A DNA stretch of 21,384 nt from JAFGTP01 sp964472715 (GTDB lineage: Bacteria; Fidelibacterota; UBA2242; JAFGTP01), in contig CAYYMT010000060.1 of assembly GCA_964472715.1 (NCBI GenBank), positions 1 through 21,384 of the forward strand. Direction: 5' to 3'. Shown here piece after piece: positions 7,939-15,637 of this stretch. The first letter of the stretch is position 1; each line of letters opens with the position of its first letter. The notes below the pieces were generated by a model. It was given only the letters and a program-made list of their open reading frames with translations. It was not told where the DNA came from and did not search any database. Made by a program: the position numbers and the translations under genes.

Positions 7939-9510
7939 TTAAGGCATATAATGTATTGGCGCGTCGATTCCCACCGGAATGCCAAAGAGCATCCACAGCG
8001 CCAGTAAAATAGTCCAGGCAATCGTCAGAAAAACTGTATACGGGAGCATGGTCGCGATAATTGTACCAATACCCGCATTTTTATCATATTTCTGTGCAAA
8101 AGCCACAATTAACGCAAAATAACTCATCATCGGTGTAATCACATTGGTTACGGAGTCACCAATTCGAAAGGCCACCTGGGTCATGGCCGGATGGTAGCCC
8201 AGCAGCATGAACATCGGTACAAAGATCGGCGCCATTATCGCCCACTTGGCGGAGGCGCTTCCCATAAAAAGATTAATGAAAGCTGAAATGATCACAAAAG
8301 AAACAATCAGGCCGATACCGGTAAAACCGACATTTTGTAATAATTCCGCCCCTTTAATGGCGATCATGACGCCAAGATTACTTTTCTTAAAAATATAGAC
8401 GAATTGCGCCGCGAAAAATACCAGCACCAAATATCCTGACAAACTTTTCATCGAATCGCCCATGTGCTTTACCACATCTTTGTCACTTTTAATCGTGCCG
8501 ACTATGATTCCATAAACCAACCCGGGAATAAAGAAAATCAGAAAGATAAAGGTGATCAATCCGTCCATGAAAGGAGAGCGGAGAATGGAACCGGTTTCCG
8601 GATTTCGCAGCACGCCGTTTTCCGGCACAACCATCAGCACGAATGCAATGAGGGTCACTAAAAAAGAAATACCGGCCCAGCGTAATCCTTTTTTCTCATG
8701 GGCTTCGACCTTATCAAAATCCTCTAATTCACCCTCATATTCACCCAACCGGGGCTCCACATATCTTTCTGTGATCCAGGTACCTATTATTGTGATCATG
8801 ATAGCAGATGCAATCATAAAAAACAGGTTGATAGCCGGAGTTAACTTGACACTGGGATCGATAATATTGGCGGCTGATTCACTCAAACCCGCCAGAATGG
8901 GATCAACACTGCCGATCAGAAAATTGGCGCCGAATCCCGCAGAAACACCACAAAAAGCTGCCGCCAGTCCGGCGATGGGATGACGCTTAAAAGCCGCAAA
9001 TACCATGGCGCCTAAAGGTATCAATACCACATATCCGACACTGGAGGCTAAATGGGAAAGAATACCGGCGGCAATGATCGCGACGGTAACCAGGCGTTTC
9101 GGAGCAGCAGTAACCATGTGACGCAGGGCTGCTGTGATCAGGCCTGATCCCTCCGCCACACCAATACCGATCATGGCAACAACCACAATTCCAAGGGGCG
9201 GAAAATAAATGTAATTTTCTGTCGCGTTGGCAAAAATAAATCGAAAACCTTCCGCGCTAAATAAATTATTGATCTGAATCGCTTCGCCGGTGCCGGGGTG
9301 GATCGCCTGCACACCCAGGGCTTTGATCAGCCAGGACAGCAGTAAGGTCACAAAAGCCAGCAGTGCAAAAAGCGTTGCCGGATGGGGTAGTTTATTGCCG
9401 ACAACTTCAATTCCGTCCAGCATACGTAAACTTACCGGGCGTTTATTGGGGTCTTTTTTTCGGTTAAAAAATCTCAGAAATCCTTTTTTGTCAGAATCTT
9501 TTTTTGTCAT
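7939..9510 (-). CDS. abgT: AbgT-family transporter (p-aminobenzoyl-glutamate transporter family)
   Basis: A 523-residue polytopic membrane protein matching AbgT/MtrF in length and motifs: IGIGVAEGSGLITAALRHM (about 114-132), SSVGYVVLIPLGAMVFAAFK (156-175), GVSAGFGANFLIGSVDPILA (188-207) and the late SASAKWAIMAPIFVPMF followed by GDSVTNVITPMM. Members take up p-aminobenzoyl-glutamate or, in some species, export sulfonamides. The N-terminal ~30 residues are charged and cytosolic. The start has AGGGAG about 4 bases upstream. In E. coli AbgT works with M20 enzymes AbgA/AbgB that release glutamate; here an M20-like (but degenerate) domain lies two genes downstream, which supports a glutamate-conjugate substrate. 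It is the first gene of the minus-strand block and is transcribed divergently from arsR. A three-block repeat follows its stop codon. Confidence 0.93.
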   Translation of the reverse strand: MTKKDSDKKGFLRFFNRKKDPNKRPVSLRMLDGIEVVGNKLPHPATLFALLAFVTLLLSWLIKALGVQAIHPGTGEAIQINNLFSAEGFRFIFANATENYIYFPPLGIVVVAMIGIGVAEGSGLITAALRHMVTAAPKRLVTVAIIAAGILSHLASSVGYVVLIPLGAMVFAAFKRHPIAGLAAAFCGVSAGFGANFLIGSVDPILAGLSESAANIIDPSVKLTPAINLFFMIASAIMITIIGTWITERYVEPRLGEYEGELEDFDKVEAHEKKGLRWAGISFLVTLIAFVLMVVPENGVLRNPETGSILRSPFMDGLITFIFLIFFIPGLVYGIIVGTIKSDKDVVKHMGDSMKSLSGYLVLVFFAAQFVYIFKKSNLGVMIAIKGAELLQNVGFTGIGLIVSFVIISAFINLFMGSASAKWAIMAPIFVPMFMLLGYHPAMTQVAFRIGDSVTNVITPMMSYFALIVAFAQKYDKNAGIGTIIATMLPYTVFLTIAWTILLALWMLFGIPVGIDAPIHYMP

Positions 9511-9749
9511 AATTCTCCCTCAAAATTTCGATTCAATACAGCGCAGCAATTTATGTTTTAGGCGGGAATTATACAATTGATAATTTTTGTGAATAAGCCG
9601 TTTACAAAGTAATCATCGTTAGCTAATGTGATGAAGATTGTATATGAAAATGAACTTAGCGGAAATAATATAGCGAAGAGTTTGAGATACAAATTAATAT
9701 GGGCAGTGGAAAAAGAGTTGACTGATAAATAATTTTAAATTAAATTCAC

Positions 9750-9765
9750 TTAGTTATTTGGCTAA
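9750..9765. promoter_or_regulatory. candidate ArsR operator (inverted repeat TTAG-N8-CTAA)
   Basis: A short inverted repeat, TTAG (9750-9753) and CTAA (9762-9765), lies just before the ribosome site of arsR in an AT-rich stretch. ArsR-type repressors bind imperfect dyads near their own start, so the position fits autoregulation. The rest of the 276-bp divergent gap between abgT and arsR shows no other clear structure. The half-sites are only four bases, so this is a weak call from position and symmetry. Confidence 0.3.
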
Positions 9766-9786
9766 TTGTAAAAAGGAGTGTCGAAA

Positions 9787-10167
9787 ATGAACCCTATCCT
9801 AACCATCTTCAAAGCTCTGTCCGATCAAAACCGGTTACGGATTTTTACCGCCCTGATGAATTATGAAGAACTCTGCGGCTGCCAGATCATTGAGTTTCTC
9901 CAGGTGACAGGGGCGACAGTTTCCCGGCATATGGATCTGCTGTTGTCAGCAAAGTTGGTGAAAAGCCGCAAGGAAGGCCGCTGGGTTTTTTACCACCTGA
10001 ACGATGAAGAGATATATCCGCCGCTTTTGGACTGGATCCAACAAAACGTGTTGGCAGACGAAATTTACCAAAAAGACCGGGAAAGACTTCGGGAAATTAC
10101 AGCTTACAAACCCGAAGACCTTTGCCGCATACAGCGGGGCGAAAAGTGCTGCCCGAAGAAAAAATAA
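9787..10167 (+). CDS. arsR: ArsR/SmtB-family arsenic-responsive repressor
   Basis: A winged-helix repressor of about 126 residues: FKALSDQNRLRIFTAL is the family N-terminal helix, TGATVSRHMDLLLSAKLV the recognition helix, and EGRWVFYHL the wing. The arsenite site is visible as ELCGCQ, the C-x-C arrangement of classical ArsR; a further Cys pair sits near the C-terminus (EKCCPKKK). When arsenite binds these thiols the protein leaves its operator. I chose the ATG at 9787 because AGGAG (9774-9778) lies 8 bases before it. The in-frame GTG at 9778 overlaps that ribosome site and is unlikely. The arsC gene follows after 17 bases, so the two are an operon. Confidence 0.95.
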   Translation: MNPILTIFKALSDQNRLRIFTALMNYEELCGCQIIEFLQVTGATVSRHMDLLLSAKLVKSRKEGRWVFYHLNDEEIYPPLLDWIQQNVLADEIYQKDRERLREITAYKPEDLCRIQRGEKCCPKKK

Positions 10168-10184
10168 CTAAAAATGGAGATATT

Positions 10185-10634
10185 ATGAAAAAACTGAAAG
10201 TATTGTTCCTTTGCACAGGAAATTCCTGTCGCAGCCAAATGGCCCAGGGCTGGGCAAAACATCTGAGGGGTGATGAAATTGAAGCTTATTCCGCCGGTAT
10301 CGAAACCCACGGCCTGAACCCTAACGCGGTGAAAGTTATGGCGGAAGCCGGCGTGGATATTAGTGACCATAAGTCTGAAAATGTTAAGGATTACCTGGAC
10401 AAAGATATTGATTATGTGGTCACGGTTTGCGGCCACGCCCATGAAACCTGCCCGGTCTTTCCCGGCCATGCAAAAATCATTCATCGTGGTTTTGACGATC
10501 CGCCCTTTCTCGCCAAATCCGTGGATTCCGAAGCCGAAAAACTGGGGATCTATCGCAGGGTTCGTGATGAAATCCGTGATTATGTCAAACAAATGCCTGA
10601 GATATTAAAACAAAATGAAAGTATGATATTATGA
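10185..10634 (+). CDS. arsC: arsenate reductase, thioredoxin-coupled low-Mr phosphatase type
   Basis: A 149-residue cytosolic enzyme that reduces arsenate to arsenite. The N-terminal loop LFLCTGNSCRSQMAQ is the CX5R phosphate/arsenate loop (Cys10, Cys15, Arg16). VTVCGHAHETCPVFPG supplies Cys82 and Cys89, the same three redox positions (10, 82, 89) as plasmid pI258 ArsC, which passes a disulfide to thioredoxin. The DDPP motif after HRGF carries the catalytic acid. The start at 10185 has GGAG at 10176-10179. A longer frame exists upstream but overlaps arsR and lacks homology. Its stop overlaps the acr3 start by four bases (ATGA). All catalytic residues are intact. Confidence 0.96.
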   Translation: MKKLKVLFLCTGNSCRSQMAQGWAKHLRGDEIEAYSAGIETHGLNPNAVKVMAEAGVDISDHKSENVKDYLDKDIDYVVTVCGHAHETCPVFPGHAKIIHRGFDDPPFLAKSVDSEAEKLGIYRRVRDEIRDYVKQMPEILKQNESMIL

Positions 10635-11255
10635 ATGAAAACAGCCGAAAAATGACCAGTGTTTTCGAGCGTTATCTGACGCTTTGGGTGGGACTCTGTA
10701 TAATTGCCGGAATAGTTTTGGGAAAAATAGCGCCGGATCTGGCCACCACCCTGGATAATATGTCCATCAAGATAAATGGCCCGCCGGTGGTTTCCATCCC
10801 CATTGCCATTAGTTGCCGGATATTTTTCCAGAAAATGGATTATTAATGTGAAAGGGGAGCAGTGGTTCAAAGAAAAATTTTTACATCTGCTGACACCGGT
10901 GACTATTATCGCGCTCCTGATTACCCTGATTTTGCTGTTTAGTTTCAAAGGTGACGTGATCATGTCGAATCCGATGACCATTCTTTATATATCAGTGCCG
11001 CTGTTCATTCAGACGATCTTTGTGTTCACTATCGGCTATGTTTCGGCCAAACTATTGAAACTGGAATACCGGGACGCAGCGTCGGCTGCCATGATCGGCG
11101 CGTCAAATCATTTTGAAGTGGCTATTGCGACTGCTGTGATGCTCTACGGTTTATCATCAGGCGCTGCATTGGCGACCGTTGTTGGTGTTTTGATTGAAGT
11201 GCCGGTGATGCTCCTGCTGGTGAATGTATGTAAACGCACAAGAGGATGGTTTTAA
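10631..11255 (+). pseudogene. acr3: arsenite exporter Acr3, broken by internal deletion and frameshift
   Basis: The first 60 codons match the Acr3 N-terminus (FERYLTLWVGLCIIAGIVLG, later SIPIAI). Near 10808-10815 the frame breaks: the normal continuation of the transporter is missing, and the reading frame resumes one register away with PLVAGYFSRKWI...VKGEQWFKEKF and the intact C-terminal part (SNHFEVAIATAV, IEVPVMLLLVNV, stop at 11255). From my knowledge of Acr3 proteins (about 350 residues), roughly 140-170 residues spanning several membrane helices are gone. These include the conserved helix-4 Cys needed for arsenite transport; the conserved Glu of the NxFE region remains. The start overlaps arsC (ATGA). 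The product would be a short aberrant peptide. An assembly error across a short repeat is possible. Confidence 0.85.
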
Positions 11256-11419
11256 TTAGAGAAAAGAGAATTGACACTTTAGGAAAGGTTTATAAGGGAT
11301 TTTCCTTGATTTTAAGCAGTAGCATTCAATAACTTGAGAATGGTATCCATTTATTTAAAGCAATGTTACGGAATATAATTTGTATGAAATTTGAGTGAGT
11401 TGAGAGAAGGCATGAACCA

Positions 11420-12430
11420 ATGACTAAAGAAATTCAGCAGGAAAATTATCAAAGCCTTAAAAATCAAATAGGTGAATTATTACGTCAGGGGCGGATGCGA
11501 GCCGGCCGGGCGGTGAATACAATATTGGTGCAAACTTATTGGAACATTGGGCGTTATATCGTGGAATATGAGCAGGGTGGCAGAGAAAAATCAGTCTATG
11601 GATCTGAATTGTTGGACAGGCTCTCCCGCGATCTAACTTTGGAGTTTGGCAAAGGGTTGAGCCGGTCTAACCTGGTCTATATGAGAAAATTTTATCTTTT
11701 CTTTCCAAATAGTGAGACACTGTCTCACCAATTAAGTTGGAGCCATTATTTTGAGATACTCAAATCCGATGACAGACTGGCTATCAATTTTTATACAAAA
11801 CAATGTGAAAAAGAAAACTGGAGTGTTCGGGAACTCAGGCGGCAAATGAAAAGCATGTTGTTTCATCGACTGGCCCTCAGTGGCGACAAAAAAGGAGTTC
11901 TGGAAATCGCTGAAAAAGGAGCGGAGATCAATCAACCTGGAAATATTATCAAAGATCCCTATGTGTTTGAATTTTTGGGTATTCCGGAAAGATATCAATA
12001 CCTGGAAGGTGAACTGGAAGAGAAGTTAATAAACCACCTGGAGTTATTTCTATTGGAACTGGGCAAAGGCTTTGCCTTTATTGGCCGTCAATATTAAATC
12101 ACTTTAGGGAATAAGCACTACTTCGTGGATTTGGTATTTTATCATCGGATTTTAAAATGTTTTGTGTTAATAGATTTAAAAAGGGGTGAGATAGACCACA
12201 ATGATATTGGGCAGATGAATATGTATTTAAATTATTTTGCCAAAGAAGAAAATGTCGAAGGTGATCAACCACCAATCGGAATTGTACTGGGAGCCTATAA
12301 AGATCATATTCTGGTAGAATATGCCACAGAAAATATCAGTAATCATCTATTTGTTAGCAAATATCAGCTCTATTTGCCGAATAAAAAACAACTGAAGGAT
12401 CAATTGAAAAAGTTACTGAAGGATGATTAA
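11420..12430 (+). pseudogene. DUF1016/YhcG-type PDDEXK nuclease, split by an in-frame stop
   Basis: Two open segments in one frame form a 336-residue DUF1016 protein once a single TAA at 12095-12097 (codon 226) is read through. The N-terminal domain (about 10-150) shows the family pattern: RAGRAVNTILVQTYWNIGRY, YGSELLDRLSRDLTLEFGKG, LSWSHYFEIL. The C-terminal nuclease domain reads ...FIGRQY, stop, ITLGNKHYFVDLVFYHR, then VLIDLKRGEID. The PD-(D/E)XK core is Asp237 with Asp252-x-Lys254, that is, Asp where most members have Glu. A Lys codon AAA changed to TAA explains the break. Translation from the start (GAAGG 9 bases upstream) yields a 225-residue protein without the nuclease motif. The family's role is poorly defined; members are often seen near restriction-modification genes, none of which is here. 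Confidence 0.85.
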
Positions 12431-12479
12431 GAAGATTTTTTTAATCTATGGTAAAAGAGACAAAGATCAGTTTGAGAAT

Positions 12480-12504
12480 AAAAGCATAAAATGATAATGC
12501 TTTT
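12480..12504. terminator. possible bidirectional terminator hairpin
   Basis: AAAAGCAT and ATGCTTTT form a perfect 8-bp stem with a 9-base loop. The A-run on one side and T-run on the other could act in both directions between the convergent DUF1016 gene and the minus-strand membrane-protein gene. The stem is AT-rich and weak. Confidence 0.3.
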
Positions 12505-12635
12505 ATTGACAATTTATCAGACGCTGAATATGAGCAGGAAATCAGGATTTTGGAGAAAATGTTAAACCATTATCTCAAGACCGATAAAAAACTTGAAATA
12601 TCTGAATTATAGCAATTTACAGTGGTCAGTCAGTT

Positions 12636-13442
12636 TTATGATTTAATTTTCCTGAAAAACATCAGCAGCATGATCAGACTCAGCACAGATAACACGGCAA
12701 AAATGTAGACCAGGAAAAAATTCTCGGAAATATTATTAAGTGTCAAATTCACAGCCATACCGGCCAGTGCAATTGTCAGGATCACCAGAAAAACCAATAG
12801 AACCGGCGCAAAAATATAACCCAGTTTATGATGTTTTATTAACAAAAAAGCCGCAATGACCAGTCCCGGCAGACTAAAAGCCAGGTCAAGAACGTGGACA
12901 GGATTGACCAAAAGATTATTGTCCGTGACGGTTTTTGGTGTGGTGCCGGAAAGAAGGGCCGGAATAATTTCACCCAGCCAGATGAAATAAAACAAAACCG
13001 CAATGATGATCATATAAATCCCCATGGTCTTGGCGGGAATTTTTTCTTCAAACCAGGCGGGCACATCCTTGCCGGCGAAGTCCATGATAAAAATAATAAA
13101 GAGATAGAGTGAAAGTCCGAAGATAAATGAATAAACCAGGAAGAGTTGATTAAAATTCACGCCGAAAGCATAGATCACGTAGGAATAGAGAATGTACAAA
13201 ACTGTGCCGCCAAACAGAAAGTAGCCGATCTTATTTTCCCGGAAATAGAGAAATAATGAAATCAGCAGTATCGGCGCGACAATAAAGAGATTGACAAAAT
13301 CCTGTCCGATGCCCTGGGTGCCGAAGGAGAGCGAATCCTTCTCAAAAGTTGCAGGGTTAAAAACGCCGTGGAATGCAGCAAAAATCATTAGTAAAGTAGT
13401 GAAAATGGTTAAAATAAAAATTATCTTTTTTTGAACACTCAT
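12636..13442 (-). CDS. polytopic membrane protein of unknown function
   Basis: A 268-residue integral membrane protein with about 7-8 hydrophobic helices. The first (IIFILTIFTTLLMIFAAFHG) is followed by an outward-like loop (about residues 27-47, FNPATFEKDSLSFGTQGIGQ). A hydrophilic loop at about 122-138 (DFAGKDVPAWFEEKIPAKTM) separates the two halves, and the C-terminus ends in a basic tail (FRKIKS). I do not recognise the family and see no catalytic motif. The start is well supported, with GGAG six bases before ATG at 13442. It is transcribed divergently from the aldo/keto reductase gene, with 90-140 bp between them depending on the start of that gene. Confidence 0.8.
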   Translation of the reverse strand: MSVQKKIIFILTIFTTLLMIFAAFHGVFNPATFEKDSLSFGTQGIGQDFVNLFIVAPILLISLFLYFRENKIGYFLFGGTVLYILYSYVIYAFGVNFNQLFLVYSFIFGLSLYLFIIFIMDFAGKDVPAWFEEKIPAKTMGIYMIIIAVLFYFIWLGEIIPALLSGTTPKTVTDNNLLVNPVHVLDLAFSLPGLVIAAFLLIKHHKLGYIFAPVLLVFLVILTIALAGMAVNLTLNNISENFFLVYIFAVLSVLSLIMLLMFFRKIKS

Positions 13443-13583
13443 TATATGCTCCTCAGGTTTTTCTATAAAATATGAAATGAATCGGTGAAATGGAACTCTC
13501 TTTTTTAAAAAATCATTATTGGAGATATTGGCATGAATTCCTTAGATTTTAAACTGATTCTGACAAAACTAACAGGTGAAATT

Positions 13584-14720
13584 ATGTTATATCGAGAATT
13601 TGGCAAAACCGGTGAAAAAGTATCTTTATTAGGCTTTGGGTGCATGCGCATGCCGGTTATTGGCGATGATGAAAAAAATATTGATGAACCCGAAGCCATC
13701 AAACAAATACGCTACAGTATTGATAAAGGCGTGAATTATATCGATACCGCCTATCCCTATCACGGCGGAATGAGCGAGCCTTTAGTAGCCAAAGCGCTAA
13801 AAGAGGGCTATCGGGAAAAAGTGAAATTGGCCACCAAACTGCCATCCTGGGACATCAAAAAACCGGCAGATATGGACCGAATTCTCAATGAACAATTAAA
13901 GAAACTAGAGACTGACTATATTGATTTTTACTTGCTTCACGCATTGAATAAAAATCATTGGGAAATACTCAGAGAGCATAATGTTTTTGAGTTTTTGGAC
14001 CATGCAAAAAAGGACGGGCGAATAAAATTCGCCGGCTTCTCATTTCATGATGAATTGCCGCTGTTCAAAGAAATTGTCGACACATATGACTGGGATTTCT
14101 GTCAGATCCAGTATAATTACATGGATGAAAATTACCAGGCCGGTCGTGAAGGAATGGAATATGCGGCTGCCAAAGACATGGGAATTGTCATCATGGAACC
14201 CCTTCGTGGTGGTTATATTGTCCGTAATATTCCCGATGAAATCCAAAAGATTTGGAAGGAAGCCGATGTGGATTGGACACCGGCGCAGTGGGCCCTGAAA
14301 TTTGTCTGGAACCATCCGGCGGTGAGTGTGGTGCTCAGTGGCATGAATGCCATCAGCCAGATCGATGAAAATGTTGAGGCTGCTACTGACGCCTACCCGA
14401 AATCTTTAAGTGATCAGCAATTGGAGCGCATTTACAAGGTCCGGGATATTTACCGTTCCAGAATCGCGGTGAACTGCACTTCCTGCGGTTATTGCCTGCC
14501 CTGTCCTTATGGCGTCGCCATTCCCAATTGCTTTGAGATGCTGAATAATGCGACGATGTTTGAAAATCCAGATGAAGCAAGCCGGGTTTACAATCTTCAG
14601 ATGAAAGGGGACAAAGCCGCTTCCAATTGTCGCGAATGTGGTGTCTGTGAAGATAAATGTCCGCAGAATATTGAAATTCGGAAAATGCTGAAAGAAGTGG
14701 TAAGAGTGCTGGAAGGGTAA
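13584..14720 (+). CDS. aldo/keto reductase with C-terminal 4Fe-4S ferredoxin-like module
   Basis: A 378-residue oxidoreductase. The N-terminal TIM barrel begins MLYREFGKTGEKVSLLGFGC and holds the AKR tetrad: Asp54 and Tyr59 in YIDTAYPYHGG, Lys85 in LATKLPSW, His119 in FYLLHALN. NADPH-type binding is expected from the family. The C-terminal ~85 residues add Cys298, 301, 304, 307 and 316 (CTSCGYCLPCP...C) and Cys349, 352, 355 and 359 (CRECGVCEDKCP), enough for one or two 4Fe-4S clusters. This AKR subfamily is common in anaerobes, and its substrates are mostly unknown. I chose the start at 13584 (AGGTG five bases before it) because homology begins there. An in-frame ATG at 13533 with GGAG eight bases upstream is a real alternative and would add 17 residues. 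Confidence 0.92.
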   Translation: MLYREFGKTGEKVSLLGFGCMRMPVIGDDEKNIDEPEAIKQIRYSIDKGVNYIDTAYPYHGGMSEPLVAKALKEGYREKVKLATKLPSWDIKKPADMDRILNEQLKKLETDYIDFYLLHALNKNHWEILREHNVFEFLDHAKKDGRIKFAGFSFHDELPLFKEIVDTYDWDFCQIQYNYMDENYQAGREGMEYAAAKDMGIVIMEPLRGGYIVRNIPDEIQKIWKEADVDWTPAQWALKFVWNHPAVSVVLSGMNAISQIDENVEAATDAYPKSLSDQQLERIYKVRDIYRSRIAVNCTSCGYCLPCPYGVAIPNCFEMLNNATMFENPDEASRVYNLQMKGDKAASNCRECGVCEDKCPQNIEIRKMLKEVVRVLEG

Positions 14721-14835
14721 CCTCTCCACCTTTCAAATGGTCCCCGATTATTATCGGGACAGGCTGACCTTTGAAATGGTGTTCATGGCAGCTAACCACC
14801 AACCATTGCGAAGGTCGTTGACCATTCGCAAGGTT
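14721..14835 (+). repeat. three-block intergenic repeat, copy B (follows aldo/keto reductase stop)
   Basis: Immediately after the TAA of the reductase gene lie the same three blocks as in copy A at 7841-7938, in the same order relative to the upstream gene. Block 1 is CCACCTTTCAAATGGT (14726-14741). Block 2 is TGAAATGGTGTTCATG (14772-14787). Block 3 is a hairpin at 14803-14835, 26 of 33 bases identical to copy A by hand alignment, with paired TTGCGAA/TTCGCAA and GGTC/GACC. Between blocks 1 and 2 an extra hairpin (14740-14760, core CCCGAT-TATT-ATCGGG) is present that copy A lacks. No T-run follows either hairpin. Confidence 0.7.
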
Positions 14836-14864
14836 TCCGGTTTGTGTTGTACCGATGGGGTTGA

Positions 14865-15110
14865 TCAGTCGATTAGTCGTTTGTTGGTGAAGGCTTTGCC
14901 AGAATGAGATTTTAGGTATTTTTCAAAATCAACTGCTTTTTGTTTGGTATCGAATGCGGCATAGAAAATGAGTTTCCATGGCTTAAAATGTGAAGTGTAC
15001 TTACATTGTCCATCATTGTGATATTGGAATCTTTGTTTGAGATTCTCAGAATAACCGATATATGTTTTGTCAGGAAAATTGATGCTTTTTAATATGTAGG
15101 CGTAATACAT
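14865..15110 (-). CDS. small GIY-YIG nuclease domain protein, copy 1
   Basis: An 81-residue single-domain GIY-YIG protein. The two motif strands are Y3-A-Y5 in MYYAYILKS (the GIY position) and Tyr17-Ile-Gly19 in KTYIGYSENLKQR. Arg27 follows at the usual distance and Glu63 (VDFEKYLKSHSG) fits the metal-binding Glu. The size is that of the free-standing UvrC-N-like GIY-YIG proteins often misannotated as excinuclease subunits. No DNA-binding or second domain is attached. No clear ribosome site precedes the ATG. It fills most of a 372-bp unit that is repeated head-to-tail with an identical copy beyond the gap. Biological role unknown; the family cuts or nicks DNA. Confidence 0.85.
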   Translation of the reverse strand: MYYAYILKSINFPDKTYIGYSENLKQRFQYHNDGQCKYTSHFKPWKLIFYAAFDTKQKAVDFEKYLKSHSGKAFTNKRLID

Positions 15111-15237
15111 TGTTTAATGGTCCGTGCTTCGCCTTTCAGGCTACGCAGGACACGCTTCTTTAATTTTTCGTAATTCAACAAATTTTTACCATTTTTTCAT
15201 TGCGTGGCCTGCCACGCGTAGTACCGATGGAATCGGT

Positions 15238-15337
15238 NNNNNNNNNNNNNNNNNNNNNNNNNNNNNNNNNNNNNNNNNNNNNNNNNNNNNNNNNNNNNNN
15301 NNNNNNNNNNNNNNNNNNNNNNNNNNNNNNNNNNNNN
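15238..15337. other. assembly gap (100 N)
   Basis: Exactly 100 undetermined bases, a conventional scaffold filler of unknown true size. Both sides of the gap carry the same 55 bases (15183-15237 and 15338-15392), so the contigs may simply overlap. Confidence 0.98.
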
Positions 15338-15391
15338 TTTTTACCATTTTTTCATTGCGTGGCCTGCCACGCGTAGTACCGATGGAATCGG

Positions 15392-15637
15392 TCAGTCGAT
15401 TAGTCGTTTGTTGGTGAAGGCTTTGCCAGAATGAGATTTTAGGTATTTTTCAAAATCAACTGCTTTTTGTTTGGTATCGAATGCGGCATAGAAAATGAGT
15501 TTCCATGGCTTAAAATGTGAAGTGTACTTACATTGTCCATCATTGTGATATTGGAATCTTTGTTTGAGATTCTCAGAATAACCGATATATGTTTTGTCAG
15601 GAAAATTGATGCTTTTTAATATGTAGGCGTAATACAT
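15392..15637 (-). CDS. small GIY-YIG nuclease domain protein, copy 2
   Basis: Encodes the same 81 residues as the copy at 14865-15110 and lies in an identical DNA unit, so the duplication is recent, gene-converted, or an assembly product. The motif residues (Tyr3, Tyr5, Tyr17, Gly19, Arg27, Glu63) are intact. Its upstream region, shared with copy 1, holds the palindrome GCGTGGCCTGCCACGC and ends only a few bases from the 3' end of tmRNA. Both genes read away from ssrA on the same strand, so read-through from ssrA could transcribe them; I see no terminator with a T-run between them. Confidence 0.85.
   Translation of the reverse strand: MYYAYILKSINFPDKTYIGYSENLKQRFQYHNDGQCKYTSHFKPWKLIFYAAFDTKQKAVDFEKYLKSHSGKAFTNKRLID

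Noticed and set aside
9631..9732. 33-codon open frame (starts MKIVYENELSGNNIAK) in the abgT-arsR gap
   Set aside because: No ribosome site and no recognisable family; likely chance or a tiny remnant in an AT-rich region.
10104..10592. 162-codon minus-strand open frame opposite arsC
   Set aside because: It is the mirror of a well-supported arsC gene with all catalytic residues; no independent family signal.
12490..12612. 41-codon stop-to-stop open frame ending in LEKMLNHYLKTDKKLEISEL
   Set aside because: Looks protein-like and may be a gene remnant, but it has no start codon with a ribosome site and no recognisable family.
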